From: Arsenicibacter sp965247375
Lineage (GTDB): Bacteria; Bacteroidota; Bacteroidia; Cytophagales; Spirosomataceae
Direction: 5' to 3'
NCBI GenBank assembly: GCA_965247375.1
Contig: CBDFHU010000025.1
Location: forward strand, 61,922 to 125,921
Length of the DNA: 64,000 bases
Both the position numbers and the translations under genes were made by a program. Shown here piece after piece: positions 54,880 to 63,137 of this stretch. The notes beneath the pieces were generated by a model. It worked only from the letters and a program-made list of their open reading frames with translations. It was not told the origin of the DNA and ran no database searches. The stretch's first letter is position 1. Each line of letters opens with the position of its first letter.

Positions 54880-55212
54880 ATGAAACGAAGAAACTTTATC
54901 CTGACCGCAATGACACTGCCCGTAACGGGGCTGCTGGTGAGTAGCTGTCAGTCAAAAACGACTTCTGAGTCAGGCGGAGCAAGCCGGCAGACAGATCCCT
55001 GCACTGATTTTTCGGAGGTGCCGGAAAACGACCTGAAGACCCGGAAAAAACTGGGGTACGTCGAGAAATCGCCGATGGCAGAGTCAAAATGCGGCAACTG
55101 CAATCTGTGGTTACCGCCGAAAGACGGCAAGCCCTGCGGTGGTTGCCTGCTCTTCAAAGGACCAGTCCGGACGGAGGGCTACTGTACCTACTGGGCTCCG
55201 CAACAAACGTAA
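54880..55212 (+). CDS. High-potential iron-sulfur protein (HiPIP)-like electron carrier
   Basis: This 110-residue protein has a leader with both a twin-arginine (MKRRNF) and a lipobox-like cysteine (LLVSSC). The mature part has the HiPIP pattern: CGNC, then a Cys 15 residues on in CGGC, then a Cys 13 later in GYCTYW, binding one [4Fe-4S] cluster. An extra Cys precedes the third ligand. HiPIPs accept and donate single electrons in the periplasm. Its position directly after the PVC-type dehydrogenase suggests that it is that enzyme's partner. Twin-arginine export would fit a cluster inserted in the cytoplasm. Confidence 0.88.
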   Translation: MKRRNFILTAMTLPVTGLLVSSCQSKTTSESGGASRQTDPCTDFSEVPENDLKTRKKLGYVEKSPMAESKCGNCNLWLPPKDGKPCGGCLLFKGPVRTEGYCTYWAPQQT

Positions 55213-55246
55213 TCCTATTCAGCAAACCGATTTTCTCAACTGGTAC

Positions 55247-56614
55247 ATGACAAACAACACTCCCCCTTCAACTGACCCTACACGGCGCGATTTTCTGAAA
55301 AAAACACTGGCCGGTACGGCTGCGTTGACCGTTGGCGGGGTATTGCCCCATTTCTCGCCTAAAAGCTATGCCAGCATCCTGGGTGCCAACGAAAAAGTCC
55401 GGCTTGGATTCATGGGTGTCAATAGCCGTGGACTGGCTTTAGCCGGCAATTTTGCCCTGCAACCCAACTGCGAGGTGGTAACGATTTCTGATGTAGACAC
55501 CCGTGCGGCGGAAAAATGCATCAACGCCGTCGCAAAAATCGCGGGTAATAAACCGGCCAATACACCTGACTTCCGCAAGGCGCTGGACGATAAAAACATG
55601 GATGGCCTGGTCGTGGCAGCTCCTGACCACTGGCATGCCCCTGCCGCCATCCTGGCCTCTAAAGCCGGTAAGCATGTGTACCTCGAAAAACCCTGCTCAC
55701 ACAACCCCAACGAAGGCGAGTTGCTGGTCGCAGTTCAGAAAAAGTACAAAAACGTGATTCAGATGGGCAACCAACGCCGGTCGTGGCCGAACGTGAAGCA
55801 GGCTATCCAGGAAATTCACGACGGAATTATTGGCCGGCCCTATTTTGCCAAAGGGTGGTACACCAATAACCGAGCGTCCATCGGTGTCGGTAAGCAGGTA
55901 GCCGCGCCGTCGTGGCTGAACTACGAGTTGTGGCAGGGACCCGCCCCGCGCAGGGCGTATAAAGACAATGTAATTCACTACAACTGGCACTGGTTCTGGC
56001 ACTGGGGCACGGGTGAGGCTCTCAATAACGGGACGCACATGCTCGACCTGATGCGCTGGGGGATGCAGGTCGAATACCCGACCCGTGTCAGCTCATCGGG
56101 TGGCCGTTACCGGTATCAGGACGATTGGGAGGCGCCGGATACACAGGTGATTAACCTGGAGTTCGGCGATAACAAGTTTATGACCTGGGAGGGCCGGAGC
56201 TGTAACAGCCGTAACGTCGAGGGGAGTAGCGTCGGCGTATCGTTCTACGGTGAAAAAGGTACTCTGGAATACGGAGGGGGCAATGCCTACAAGATTTACG
56301 ACCTTGACAATAAGTTGATTAAGGATGTGAAAAACGACCTGCCGATTGACCCGCGCAACAAAATGGACCCGTCGCAGGCGCTGGACGCCACCCACTTCCA
56401 GAATTTCATTTCGGCCATCAAAAACGGAACACCGCTGGCATCGGATATTGTGAGCGGTCACCAGAGTACGTTGCTATGCCAGCTGGGTAATATCGCCCTG
56501 CGCTCCGAAAGCATCCTCGACATTGACCCGAAAACCGGCCGGATCAAAAACAACAAGGCTGCTCAGAAGTTCTGGACCCGCGAATACGAGAAGGGCTGGG
56601 AGCCGACGGTTTAG
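55247..56614 (+). CDS. Exported Gfo/Idh/MocA-family oxidoreductase
   Basis: The product has 455 residues. A twin-arginine leader (PTRRDFLKKTLAGTAALTVG) is followed by a Rossmann domain (VRLGFMGVNSRGLALAG) with the catalytic Lys in HVYLEKPCSHNP, and a C-terminal domain with WHWFWHWGTGEALNNGTHML. This is a common periplasmic type in Bacteroidota and Planctomycetota, and some relatives oxidise glycosides at C3. The start MTNNTPPSTDP at 55247 is preferred; the longer reading overlaps the HiPIP gene. It lies 34 bp after the HiPIP gene and 44 bp before the transporter gene. Confidence 0.92.
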   Translation: MTNNTPPSTDPTRRDFLKKTLAGTAALTVGGVLPHFSPKSYASILGANEKVRLGFMGVNSRGLALAGNFALQPNCEVVTISDVDTRAAEKCINAVAKIAGNKPANTPDFRKALDDKNMDGLVVAAPDHWHAPAAILASKAGKHVYLEKPCSHNPNEGELLVAVQKKYKNVIQMGNQRRSWPNVKQAIQEIHDGIIGRPYFAKGWYTNNRASIGVGKQVAAPSWLNYELWQGPAPRRAYKDNVIHYNWHWFWHWGTGEALNNGTHMLDLMRWGMQVEYPTRVSSSGGRYRYQDDWEAPDTQVINLEFGDNKFMTWEGRSCNSRNVEGSSVGVSFYGEKGTLEYGGGNAYKIYDLDNKLIKDVKNDLPIDPRNKMDPSQALDATHFQNFISAIKNGTPLASDIVSGHQSTLLCQLGNIALRSESILDIDPKTGRIKNNKAAQKFWTREYEKGWEPTV

Positions 56615-56658
56615 GAGAGTGTCCGATTTCAGTTAGTTTCAGCCATTCAATCAACGCA

Positions 56659-57984
56659 ATGAAAACAAGTGCAGTCGCAATTGATGTGAGCAGCCTGTCG
56701 AAACGGGAAACCAATATCTCGGTCTTTCTGATCGGGGTGATGTTTTTCATCTTTGGTTTTATTTCGTGGGTCAACTCCATACTTATTCCCTATTTCAAAA
56801 TAGCCTGTGAACTGACTAGTTTTCAGGCGTATCTGGTGGCCTTCGCCTTTTACATCGCCTATTTCATCATGTCGGTACCGGCGTCGTATCTGCTGAAAAC
56901 CCAGGGCTTTAAGAAAGGAATGATGTTCGGGTTCTGGTTTATGGCCCTGGGCGCATTCATTTTTGTGCCGGCCGCCATGAACCGCGCTTACGGGATTTTC
57001 CTGGCCGGATTATTCACCATCGGCATCGGGCTGGCCATCCTCCAAACGGCGGCCAACCCCTACATCACCATCCTCGGACCAAAAGAACGGGGAGCGCAGC
57101 GGATCAGCATGATGGGCATCTGCAACAAGGCCGCCGGTATCCTGTCGCCCCTGATTTTCGCCGCCGTGATCCTGCGGCCGACCGATACCGACCTGTTCGC
57201 CCAGCTGGGTACCATGAACGCAACTGAAAAAGCGGCGGCGCTGGATGAACTCGTCCGCCGCGTCATTCCGCCATATACCGTGCTGGGAACGTTTCTGTTT
57301 GTGCTGGGGTATCTCGTCTACCGGTCACCGCTGCCGGAAATCAATACCGAACACGAAACCCCGGAGGTGGCGTCGGCCAATGCCGGTAAGAAAAGTATTT
57401 TCGATTTCCCGCACCTGATTCTGGGCGCGGTCGCCATTTTTCTGCATGTGGGTACGCAGGTAATTGCCATCGATACCGTGATCGGTTACGCCAATTCGAT
57501 GGGTATCGACCTGCTGAAGGCGAAAACCTTCCCGTCGTACACGCTGACCTGTACCATCTGCGGGTACCTGATTGGTATTGTAGCCATTCCGCGCTATGTC
57601 AGCCAGGTAAATGCCCTGCGATTTTGTACGGTGCTCGGTACTGTATTTACCCTGCTGATTATCAATACAAACGGTACGGTATCGTTTCTCGGCCACACCG
57701 CCGACATATCGATCTGGTTTGTGGTACTGCTTGGTCTGGCAAACTCACTGGTGTGGGCCGGTATCTGGCCGCTGGCACTCGACGGACTTGGCCGCTATAC
57801 CAAACTCGGGGCGTCGATTCTGATTATGGGCCTGTGCGGTAATGCCATTATGCCGCTGTTCTACGGCTATTTCGCCGATGCCTATGATGTCCGTACGGCC
57901 TATTGGGTTTTGTTCCCGTGTTACCTGTATCTGGTGTATTACGCGGCCTACGGCCACAAGGTAAAACGGTGGAGCCTGGCATGA
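56659..57984 (+). CDS. FucP-family sugar:proton symporter, probable N-acetylglucosamine transporter (NagP-like)
   Basis: This 441-residue major facilitator protein has twelve helices. FFIFGFISWVNSILIPYFK and GLAILQTAANPYITILGP are the signatures of the FucP/NagP/GluP group. The next gene, nagA, overlaps its stop codon by 4 bp (ATGA), and nagB follows, so the cargo is most likely GlcNAc or a similar N-acetyl amino sugar. It would carry free sugar across the inner membrane after periplasmic trimming. A separate kinase would be needed afterwards and is not in this window. Confidence 0.92.
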   Translation: MKTSAVAIDVSSLSKRETNISVFLIGVMFFIFGFISWVNSILIPYFKIACELTSFQAYLVAFAFYIAYFIMSVPASYLLKTQGFKKGMMFGFWFMALGAFIFVPAAMNRAYGIFLAGLFTIGIGLAILQTAANPYITILGPKERGAQRISMMGICNKAAGILSPLIFAAVILRPTDTDLFAQLGTMNATEKAAALDELVRRVIPPYTVLGTFLFVLGYLVYRSPLPEINTEHETPEVASANAGKKSIFDFPHLILGAVAIFLHVGTQVIAIDTVIGYANSMGIDLLKAKTFPSYTLTCTICGYLIGIVAIPRYVSQVNALRFCTVLGTVFTLLIINTNGTVSFLGHTADISIWFVVLLGLANSLVWAGIWPLALDGLGRYTKLGASILIMGLCGNAIMPLFYGYFADAYDVRTAYWVLFPCYLYLVYYAAYGHKVKRWSLA

Positions 57985-59171
57985 AAACCGTCATTGCCAA
58001 CGGAACGGTCCTGACTCCTTACCGGAGCATTCAAAACGGATCAGTGGTTATCGAGGCCGGTAAAATTATCGGTGTCCATGCCGGACCGGTTGACGTACCC
58101 GACGCTACCGTGATTGATGCGGGCCGACAGTACATCGCCCCCGGGTTTATTGATCTGCATGTCCATGGCGGTGGCGGCCATGACTTTATGGATGGGACCG
58201 AAGAGGCCTTTCTGGCCATTGCCCGAACACATGCCCGGTATGGCACAACCGCTCTGGTGCCGACAACGCTGACGGCTGAAAAGGCTGATTTGCTGCATAC
58301 GCTGGATGTGTATGAACGGGCGCACCGGCAGAACACCGGCGGGGCTGCGTTTCTGGGTATGCACCTGGAAGGGCCGTATTTTGCCATGACCCAGCGCGGA
58401 GCCCAGGACCCGCGCTATATCCGGAATCCGGACCCGGCCGAATACGAGGAGATACTGGCGTACTCGTCGTCGATTGCCCGCTGGAGTGCCGCACCCGAAC
58501 TGGAAGGAGCGATTCCGTTTGGCCGGCGGTTGCGCGAAAAGGGCATTCTGGCAGCCATCGCCCATACCGACGCGTTCTATGACGATGTGGTTGAAGCCTG
58601 TGAAGCCGGCTACTCACTTGTGACACACCTGTACTCGGCCATGTCGGGGGTAACGCGGAAAAATGCGTTCCGGTACGCGGGGGTTATTGAAAGTGCGCTG
58701 CTGCTGGACCTGGATGTCGAAATCATCGGTGATGGGATTCATCTACCTGCCCCGCTGCTGAAGCTGGTCTATAAGATCAAGGGAGCGGATCAGACTGCAC
58801 TTATCACCGATGCCATGCGGGGCGCGGCTATGCCGGAAGGGGAGAGCATCCTCGGTTCCCGGACAAACGGCCTGCGTGTCATTATTGAAGACGGTGTGGC
58901 CAAGCTCCCCGACCGTACCTCCTTTGCCGGTAGTGTTGCCACCTTCGACCGGCTGGTTCGCAACATGGTGACGATGGCCGGTGTGCCGCTGACCGATGCG
59001 GTACGAATGGCTTGTACAACACCGGCCCGGATCATGGGCGTGGGTGACCGGAAGGGCGCACTGGCTGTGGGGAAGGACGCGGATATTATTCTGTTCGACA
59101 ACCAGATCAACGTCAGCCTGACCATGATCGGTGGCCGGGTAGTATTTCAGCAAACGACTGACGTGAATTGA
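57981..59171 (+). CDS. nagA: N-acetylglucosamine-6-phosphate deacetylase
   Basis: This 396-residue amidohydrolase removes acetate from GlcNAc-6-phosphate. The metal and catalytic sites are all present: HVH at 60-62, Glu130 in MHLEGPYF, His195 in AHTDA, His216 in THLYSAMSG and Asp277 in LITDAM. The start MKTVIANGTVLTPY (57981) overlaps the transporter stop; an upstream reading inside the transporter gene is not real. nagB follows after a palindrome. The C terminus (NQINVSLTMIGGRVVFQQ) is normal. Confidence 0.95.
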   Translation: MKTVIANGTVLTPYRSIQNGSVVIEAGKIIGVHAGPVDVPDATVIDAGRQYIAPGFIDLHVHGGGGHDFMDGTEEAFLAIARTHARYGTTALVPTTLTAEKADLLHTLDVYERAHRQNTGGAAFLGMHLEGPYFAMTQRGAQDPRYIRNPDPAEYEEILAYSSSIARWSAAPELEGAIPFGRRLREKGILAAIAHTDAFYDDVVEACEAGYSLVTHLYSAMSGVTRKNAFRYAGVIESALLLDLDVEIIGDGIHLPAPLLKLVYKIKGADQTALITDAMRGAAMPEGESILGSRTNGLRVIIEDGVAKLPDRTSFAGSVATFDRLVRNMVTMAGVPLTDAVRMACTTPARIMGVGDRKGALAVGKDADIILFDNQINVSLTMIGGRVVFQQTTDVN

Positions 59172-59180
59172 TATTGATTG

Positions 59181-59247
59181 ACCACATAGCCACATAGCCA
59201 CATAGAATATATAAGAAAGACTATGTTTTCTAATGTGGCTATGTGGT
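59181..59247. repeat. CCACATAG-word palindrome between nagA and nagB
   Basis: The left arm ACCACATAGCCACATAG plus one more CCACATAG unit (59181-59205) pairs with the right arm CTAATGTGGCTATGTGGT (59230-59247). It is closely related to the element at 34511-34646 and ends 20 bp before the nagB start. Confidence 0.8.
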
Positions 59248-59266
59248 AAAAAAAGAACCCTTATAT

Positions 59267-60037
59267 ATGCCATTGATTTTTGAAACAACCGTAGATACGT
59301 TACACGTCCGGCAGTATGATACACGGCAGGAGCTTGGTGCCGACGCTGCCGTAAGAGCCGGGGACTCGATCCGCGCATTGCTCGACCGGAAGGAAGTCGT
59401 CAACATAATTTTTGCGGCGGCTCCCTCGCAGAACGAGTTTCTGGATGGGATGGCAATGCAACCCGACATAGACTGGCAACGGGTAAATGCCTTTCACATG
59501 GACGAATACGTGGGTCTTGCCGATGAGGCGCCCCAGCGGTTCGGTAACTTCCTGAAAGACCGGTTTTTCGCCAGGGTGCCGCTCCGGGAAGTGTTTTACA
59601 TCAACGGGAACGCCGCTGACCCTGATGCTGAGTGTGTCCGGTACGAGGCCTTACTCAATGAGTACCCGGCGGATATTGTCTGCATGGGCATCGGTGAAAA
59701 CTGCCACATTGCCTTTAACGATCCGCATGTTGCGTTCTTCAACGATCCGGTGCTGGTCAAAAAGGTTGGCCTTGACCTCACCAGTCGTATGCAGCAGGTG
59801 CACGATGGGTGTTTCCCGGCCCTGGGCGATGTACCGGAATATGCCCTGACCCTGACGATTCCGGCTCTGGTAAAAGCGCCGGTGGTATTTTGTATGGTAC
59901 CGGCAGCCCACAAAGCCGAAGCCATTGCGCACACGTTGCAGGACGCAATTTCAGAAACCTACCCGTCAACGATCCTCCGCCAGCATCCGGATGCAACCCT
60001 GTTTATCGACGCCGATAGCGGGAAGCTGTTGGGTTAA
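59267..60037 (+). CDS. nagB: Glucosamine-6-phosphate deaminase-family protein
   Basis: This 256-residue enzyme converts glucosamine-6-phosphate to fructose-6-phosphate and ammonia. Motifs are FHMDEYVGL with Asp79 and GIGENCHIAFNDP at 141-153. Compared with E. coli NagB (GNDGHIAFNEP) the general-base Asp is Asn, the Gly before His is Cys and the later Glu is Asp, while the His is kept. ENGH-type loops occur in a divergent NagB branch, but Cys in place of Gly is odd. The ATG at 59267 is chosen because the upstream part is the palindrome. It completes the NagP-NagA-NagB uptake route. Confidence 0.86.
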   Translation: MPLIFETTVDTLHVRQYDTRQELGADAAVRAGDSIRALLDRKEVVNIIFAAAPSQNEFLDGMAMQPDIDWQRVNAFHMDEYVGLADEAPQRFGNFLKDRFFARVPLREVFYINGNAADPDAECVRYEALLNEYPADIVCMGIGENCHIAFNDPHVAFFNDPVLVKKVGLDLTSRMQQVHDGCFPALGDVPEYALTLTIPALVKAPVVFCMVPAAHKAEAIAHTLQDAISETYPSTILRQHPDATLFIDADSGKLLG

Positions 60038-60071
60038 GGTTTATTTTGGTTCTGGTGGTTGGCTTTGATGA

Positions 60072-60135
60072 AGTGGTGGCACGACTAATCTTTTGGGGTA
60101 GTTATACGCCCTGTCATACGAGTCGTGCCACCACT
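60072..60135. repeat. Perfect palindrome AGTGGTGGCACGACT, long-loop copy
   Basis: The arms at 60072-60086 and 60121-60135 are identical to those at 52647-52679 but enclose 34 bp. Right after it (about 60143-60175) lies a single unpaired arm of the CCACATAG family (TGTGCCTTATGTGG). Confidence 0.92.
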
Positions 60136-60305
60136 GATTGTTACTCTTTGTGTCCTGATGTGCCTTATGTGGTAAATAAACCTGTTGCGCACAACTATCA
60201 GCAACCACAAAAAGATCAGCCCGTTTTAGCAGAAATTGCCGGTTTTCTGGATTTTTTTAGCAAAAAAGATATTTTTACTAAAAAATAACGCAGACACCGC
60301 CAATC

Positions 60306-61478
60306 ATGAGTCTCGTCAGCGAAAATATCAAGTACCTCCGCAAACTGAACGGATTAACCCAGGAGCAGTTCTCCCGCCGCATCGGCATTAAACGGTCGCT
60401 GCTCGGGGCCTATGAGGAAGCGCGGGCTAATCCGAACCCGAATAACCTGATTGCCATTGCCAAAGCCTTCAACGTCAGCGTCGAAAACCTGCAACGGCAC
60501 GACCTGCGGAAACTGCGCGAGACACCGAGCCTGAGCATGTCTTTTGACCGCCAACCGGCGTCGCGGGTGGATACTACCGCTCCGCCGCGGTCAATGTTTA
60601 ACGATGACGACCCGTTTGCTGACCCGCCCCAGACTGCACGGCCTGATCTGGCGGACGTACCCAAACCGTTAGCATCGGTGCTGGAGAAATATTACCGGAA
60701 CCCGACGGCGGTCCAGCCACCCGCCGGTCCGCATGTTGCCGGTCCCGGGACCGTACCTAATCCGTACAGCACACCGGAACCACCGGTTATTCGTGATCCA
60801 ATCTCACGTGACTCGGTCTTACGTGACCCGGTCTTACGCGACCCGGTCATTCGTGACCCGGTCCTGCGGGAGCAGCCGATGGGCGGAAGCATGCCCCGGA
60901 TGGATCCGGTATCGGTTGCTAAACCACCGGTTAGTAATGACATGCCGCTGGTGTTTAATAACAGCTACGATCAGGCGGCCGGAACGCCGAAAGTGGCGGA
61001 ACAGCCGTCAGCGCAGCCTGTTCCGCTGGTCATGCAATACCAGTTCGGTGACTATCAGCAGCGCCATCAGCAGGCTGACTTTATCAATCGTCTGCCAACC
61101 ATGCGGTTACCGACCTTACCGGTTGGCAATTACCGCGCCTTTGAAGCGGATGCCGACTTCCCGATGCCGGGTGCCCTGCTGGTTGGTCAGTTTATCCGGA
61201 ACTGGTTCGATATTGTGGATGGCCGCCTTTACGTGCTGATGCTCCAGCATCAGGGACTGGTCTGCCGGCGTATATTTAACCAGGTCAAGGTAAAAGGCAC
61301 CTTACTGCTAACGGCCGATAAAGCAACCATTCCCAGCCACGAAATTCCTCTGAAAGATGTGCTGGAGGTTTGGGAGATCAAAGCCTTTTTCAGCCACCAG
61401 CTTCCCGGACCGCCGCCTAATCAGGAGCGCCTCCGCCAGCTGGTTGACGAGCTACGATTTGAAGTGGACCGGATGTAA
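60306..61478 (+). CDS. XRE-family regulator with tandem repeat linker and S24-like C-terminal domain
   Basis: This 390-residue protein has its helix-turn-helix at about 7-62 (YLRKLNGLTQEQFSRRIGIK). A long Pro/Asp-rich linker contains five tandem five-residue units of the form RDPVL at residues 163-187. The C-terminal part (MPGALLVGQFIRNWFDIVDG, VCRRIFNQVKVKGTLLL) resembles the LexA/CI peptidase-like fold, but I see no Ser-Lys pair, so it is probably a binding module only. Similar proteins seem common in Cytophagales; the target genes are unknown. It is followed by a terminator. Confidence 0.88.
   Translation: MSLVSENIKYLRKLNGLTQEQFSRRIGIKRSLLGAYEEARANPNPNNLIAIAKAFNVSVENLQRHDLRKLRETPSLSMSFDRQPASRVDTTAPPRSMFNDDDPFADPPQTARPDLADVPKPLASVLEKYYRNPTAVQPPAGPHVAGPGTVPNPYSTPEPPVIRDPISRDSVLRDPVLRDPVIRDPVLREQPMGGSMPRMDPVSVAKPPVSNDMPLVFNNSYDQAAGTPKVAEQPSAQPVPLVMQYQFGDYQQRHQQADFINRLPTMRLPTLPVGNYRAFEADADFPMPGALLVGQFIRNWFDIVDGRLYVLMLQHQGLVCRRIFNQVKVKGTLLLTADKATIPSHEIPLKDVLEVWEIKAFFSHQLPGPPPNQERLRQLVDELRFEVDRM
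60792..60866 (+). repeat. Five 15-bp in-frame tandem repeats in the XRE gene
   Basis: Units of CGTGACCCGGTCTTA type encode RDPIS, RDSVL, RDPVL, RDPVI and RDPVL. They keep the reading frame and could vary in number by slippage or recombination. Confidence 0.9.
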
Positions 61479-61497
61479 GCAGGGTATTACGAAAACT

Positions 61498-61534
61498 AAA
61501 TGCCCCAATTGTGCGAAAACAGTTGGGGCATTTT
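61498..61534 (+). terminator. Terminator after the XRE gene
   Basis: TGCCCCAA (61501-61508) pairs with TTGGGGCA (61523-61530), with A-rich sequence before and TTTT after. The stem is 20 bp past the stop codon. Confidence 0.88.
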
Positions 61535-61595
61535 CATGGCTTATCTGAATAAATTTATAGAATATGGGCAGTTGCGGACTGCTGTTATCACACGT

Positions 61596-62381
61596 ATGTA
61601 TATGAGAAGACTGGTAATACTAATGCTGTTCAGCGGCATTGTTCAGGTGTCAGCGGGTCAGCAGCTACCCGATTTGACAGAGCTTAATCGCTATGTTCAT
61701 GTTGTGCCGGGTGGCACTGATAAGGCGTTAAAGCGGGTCGAAATAGCTTCAGATATTGATACAAGCTGGTCGCGCTGGAAAGAAAGGGGATATAGCTTTG
61801 GTTTCAATCCATCGCTGACGCCTATGTATACGTCAATTAACGGGATCTTGTCGACTCCCTACATGATTCAGGTACGGGGGAATGCCGAAGAGCGGAATAA
61901 AAAACGATGGGGTTACCATGTGTTTGAAGGATATGCCCGTGATGATAAGTCGCGGATAACTATGCTGGTCAATAAACATGTCGAGTTGGAGCGGCCCGTC
62001 GCTGAGTTGTATTATTACGGAACCACCTACAACCATTCTGAACAGGCGTACAACTGGTTTCGAATCGGCTCGGATGTCCGGCAGCATTCATTCCTGTTCG
62101 GTCGTGATCAGGCCGTGTTTTACGGGTCGCTCAGGCTGTCAAATGTGCTCACGTTGGGATCACTCGGAAAAGATAACCTATCCAGTGAAAAACCGCAGGG
62201 CGATGACGAACAGAACTATCGGGAAGATGCAAAGTATGTAAACTATAAAGAGCTGAAAAACAGCGGCGACGGAACCATGTTCTACGATAAAGACAATAAG
62301 ATCGTGGTCATCAAAGTCGACGGAAAATGGATGAAGCTCAAAATTGAAGAGTTACCTGCCGGAGTTGATTACAAGTTTTAA
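61596..62381 (+). CDS. Hypothetical secreted protein
   Basis: The product has about 261 residues. The start MYMRRLVILMLFSGIVQVSA gives a signal peptide cut near AGQQ; a start two codons later (61602) is equally good. An upstream ATG at 61500 lies in a terminator and is rejected. The mature part is rich in Tyr, Asp and Lys, with segments such as YSFGFNPSLTPMYTSINGI and FRIGSDVRQHSFLFGRDQAV, and looks like a beta-rich periplasmic or surface protein. No family is recognised. It is convergent with a lipoprotein gene 20 bp away. Confidence 0.75.
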   Translation: MYMRRLVILMLFSGIVQVSAGQQLPDLTELNRYVHVVPGGTDKALKRVEIASDIDTSWSRWKERGYSFGFNPSLTPMYTSINGILSTPYMIQVRGNAEERNKKRWGYHVFEGYARDDKSRITMLVNKHVELERPVAELYYYGTTYNHSEQAYNWFRIGSDVRQHSFLFGRDQAVFYGSLRLSNVLTLGSLGKDNLSSEKPQGDDEQNYREDAKYVNYKELKNSGDGTMFYDKDNKIVVIKVDGKWMKLKIEELPAGVDYKF

Positions 62382-62400
62382 GGTAGCGGGGTAACACGAC

Positions 62401-62931
62401 TCACTTCAGCTTATTATCGCTTCGCAGGCGGTCGAGCAGGAGACCGGCATTGCGCAGGTCAGGGCGTTCAGGAGTGAGGGGAACCGAATTTCTGAATCCG
62501 ACGATAAAGTTTATTGACGAGGAACTCCCTGATAAAGCATTTTTATCAAGCGTAATAAACGGATAAGCTGCTGAAAGTGAGCTGATCGGACTAAAAAAGA
62601 CTCCGTAATAGAGCACACGGCCATCAACAACGAGGGCAAACGGTTTTCCGCTTAGGGGAATGTCACCGGCAATTGTCTGTAGTTTAGGAATCGCTGATGG
62701 CTTAAGTCTCAATATATAGGTTGCCGGCGCGTAGCTTTCGATGTCATCATAGGTAATTAACGGATCGTTGGCTACTAACACCGTTGCATTATCCAGCGCG
62801 GTATAATTGGTCATGGCCGGTGAGGTTACCAAATGAATGGAAACGCCCCCGGTTGCTGATGGTTCAGGCGCTTTTTTACATCCGGTAAGGAATACAGGCA
62901 GTACCATCAGCAGGTAGAGGAGTGTTTTCAT
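62401..62931 (-). CDS. Hypothetical lipoprotein
   Basis: This 176-residue protein has a clear type II signal and lipobox (LLMVLPVFLTGCKKAPEPSA, Cys18). The mature part shows two short strands-and-turns blocks (GGVSIHLVTSPAMTNYTALD, FALVVDGRVLYYGVFFSPIS). The second resembles the SecDF/P1-like segment in which a protein reports a self-named value, but no firm family can be assigned. It probably sits in the inner or outer membrane facing the periplasm. Confidence 0.78.
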   Translation of the reverse strand: MKTLLYLLMVLPVFLTGCKKAPEPSATGGVSIHLVTSPAMTNYTALDNATVLVANDPLITYDDIESYAPATYILRLKPSAIPKLQTIAGDIPLSGKPFALVVDGRVLYYGVFFSPISSLSAAYPFITLDKNALSGSSSSINFIVGFRNSVPLTPERPDLRNAGLLLDRLRSDNKLK

Positions 62932-63137
62932 GGCATTATATTTAGCGTAAAGGTTTTCAGTAAAGAGCCGGTTTTTGGGTAAAGCGTTGGAACATAGGGG
63001 CTAAATAATTTGTACAGGTATCAATCAGCGGTCCATATTTCTAATAATCCACGCAGCGCGTGGTCGGATTTGGTAATTAATTATCTACACACACCGGCGA
63101 AAAAAGCAGCTGACAACGGCATGTGCAGATAATCTAC

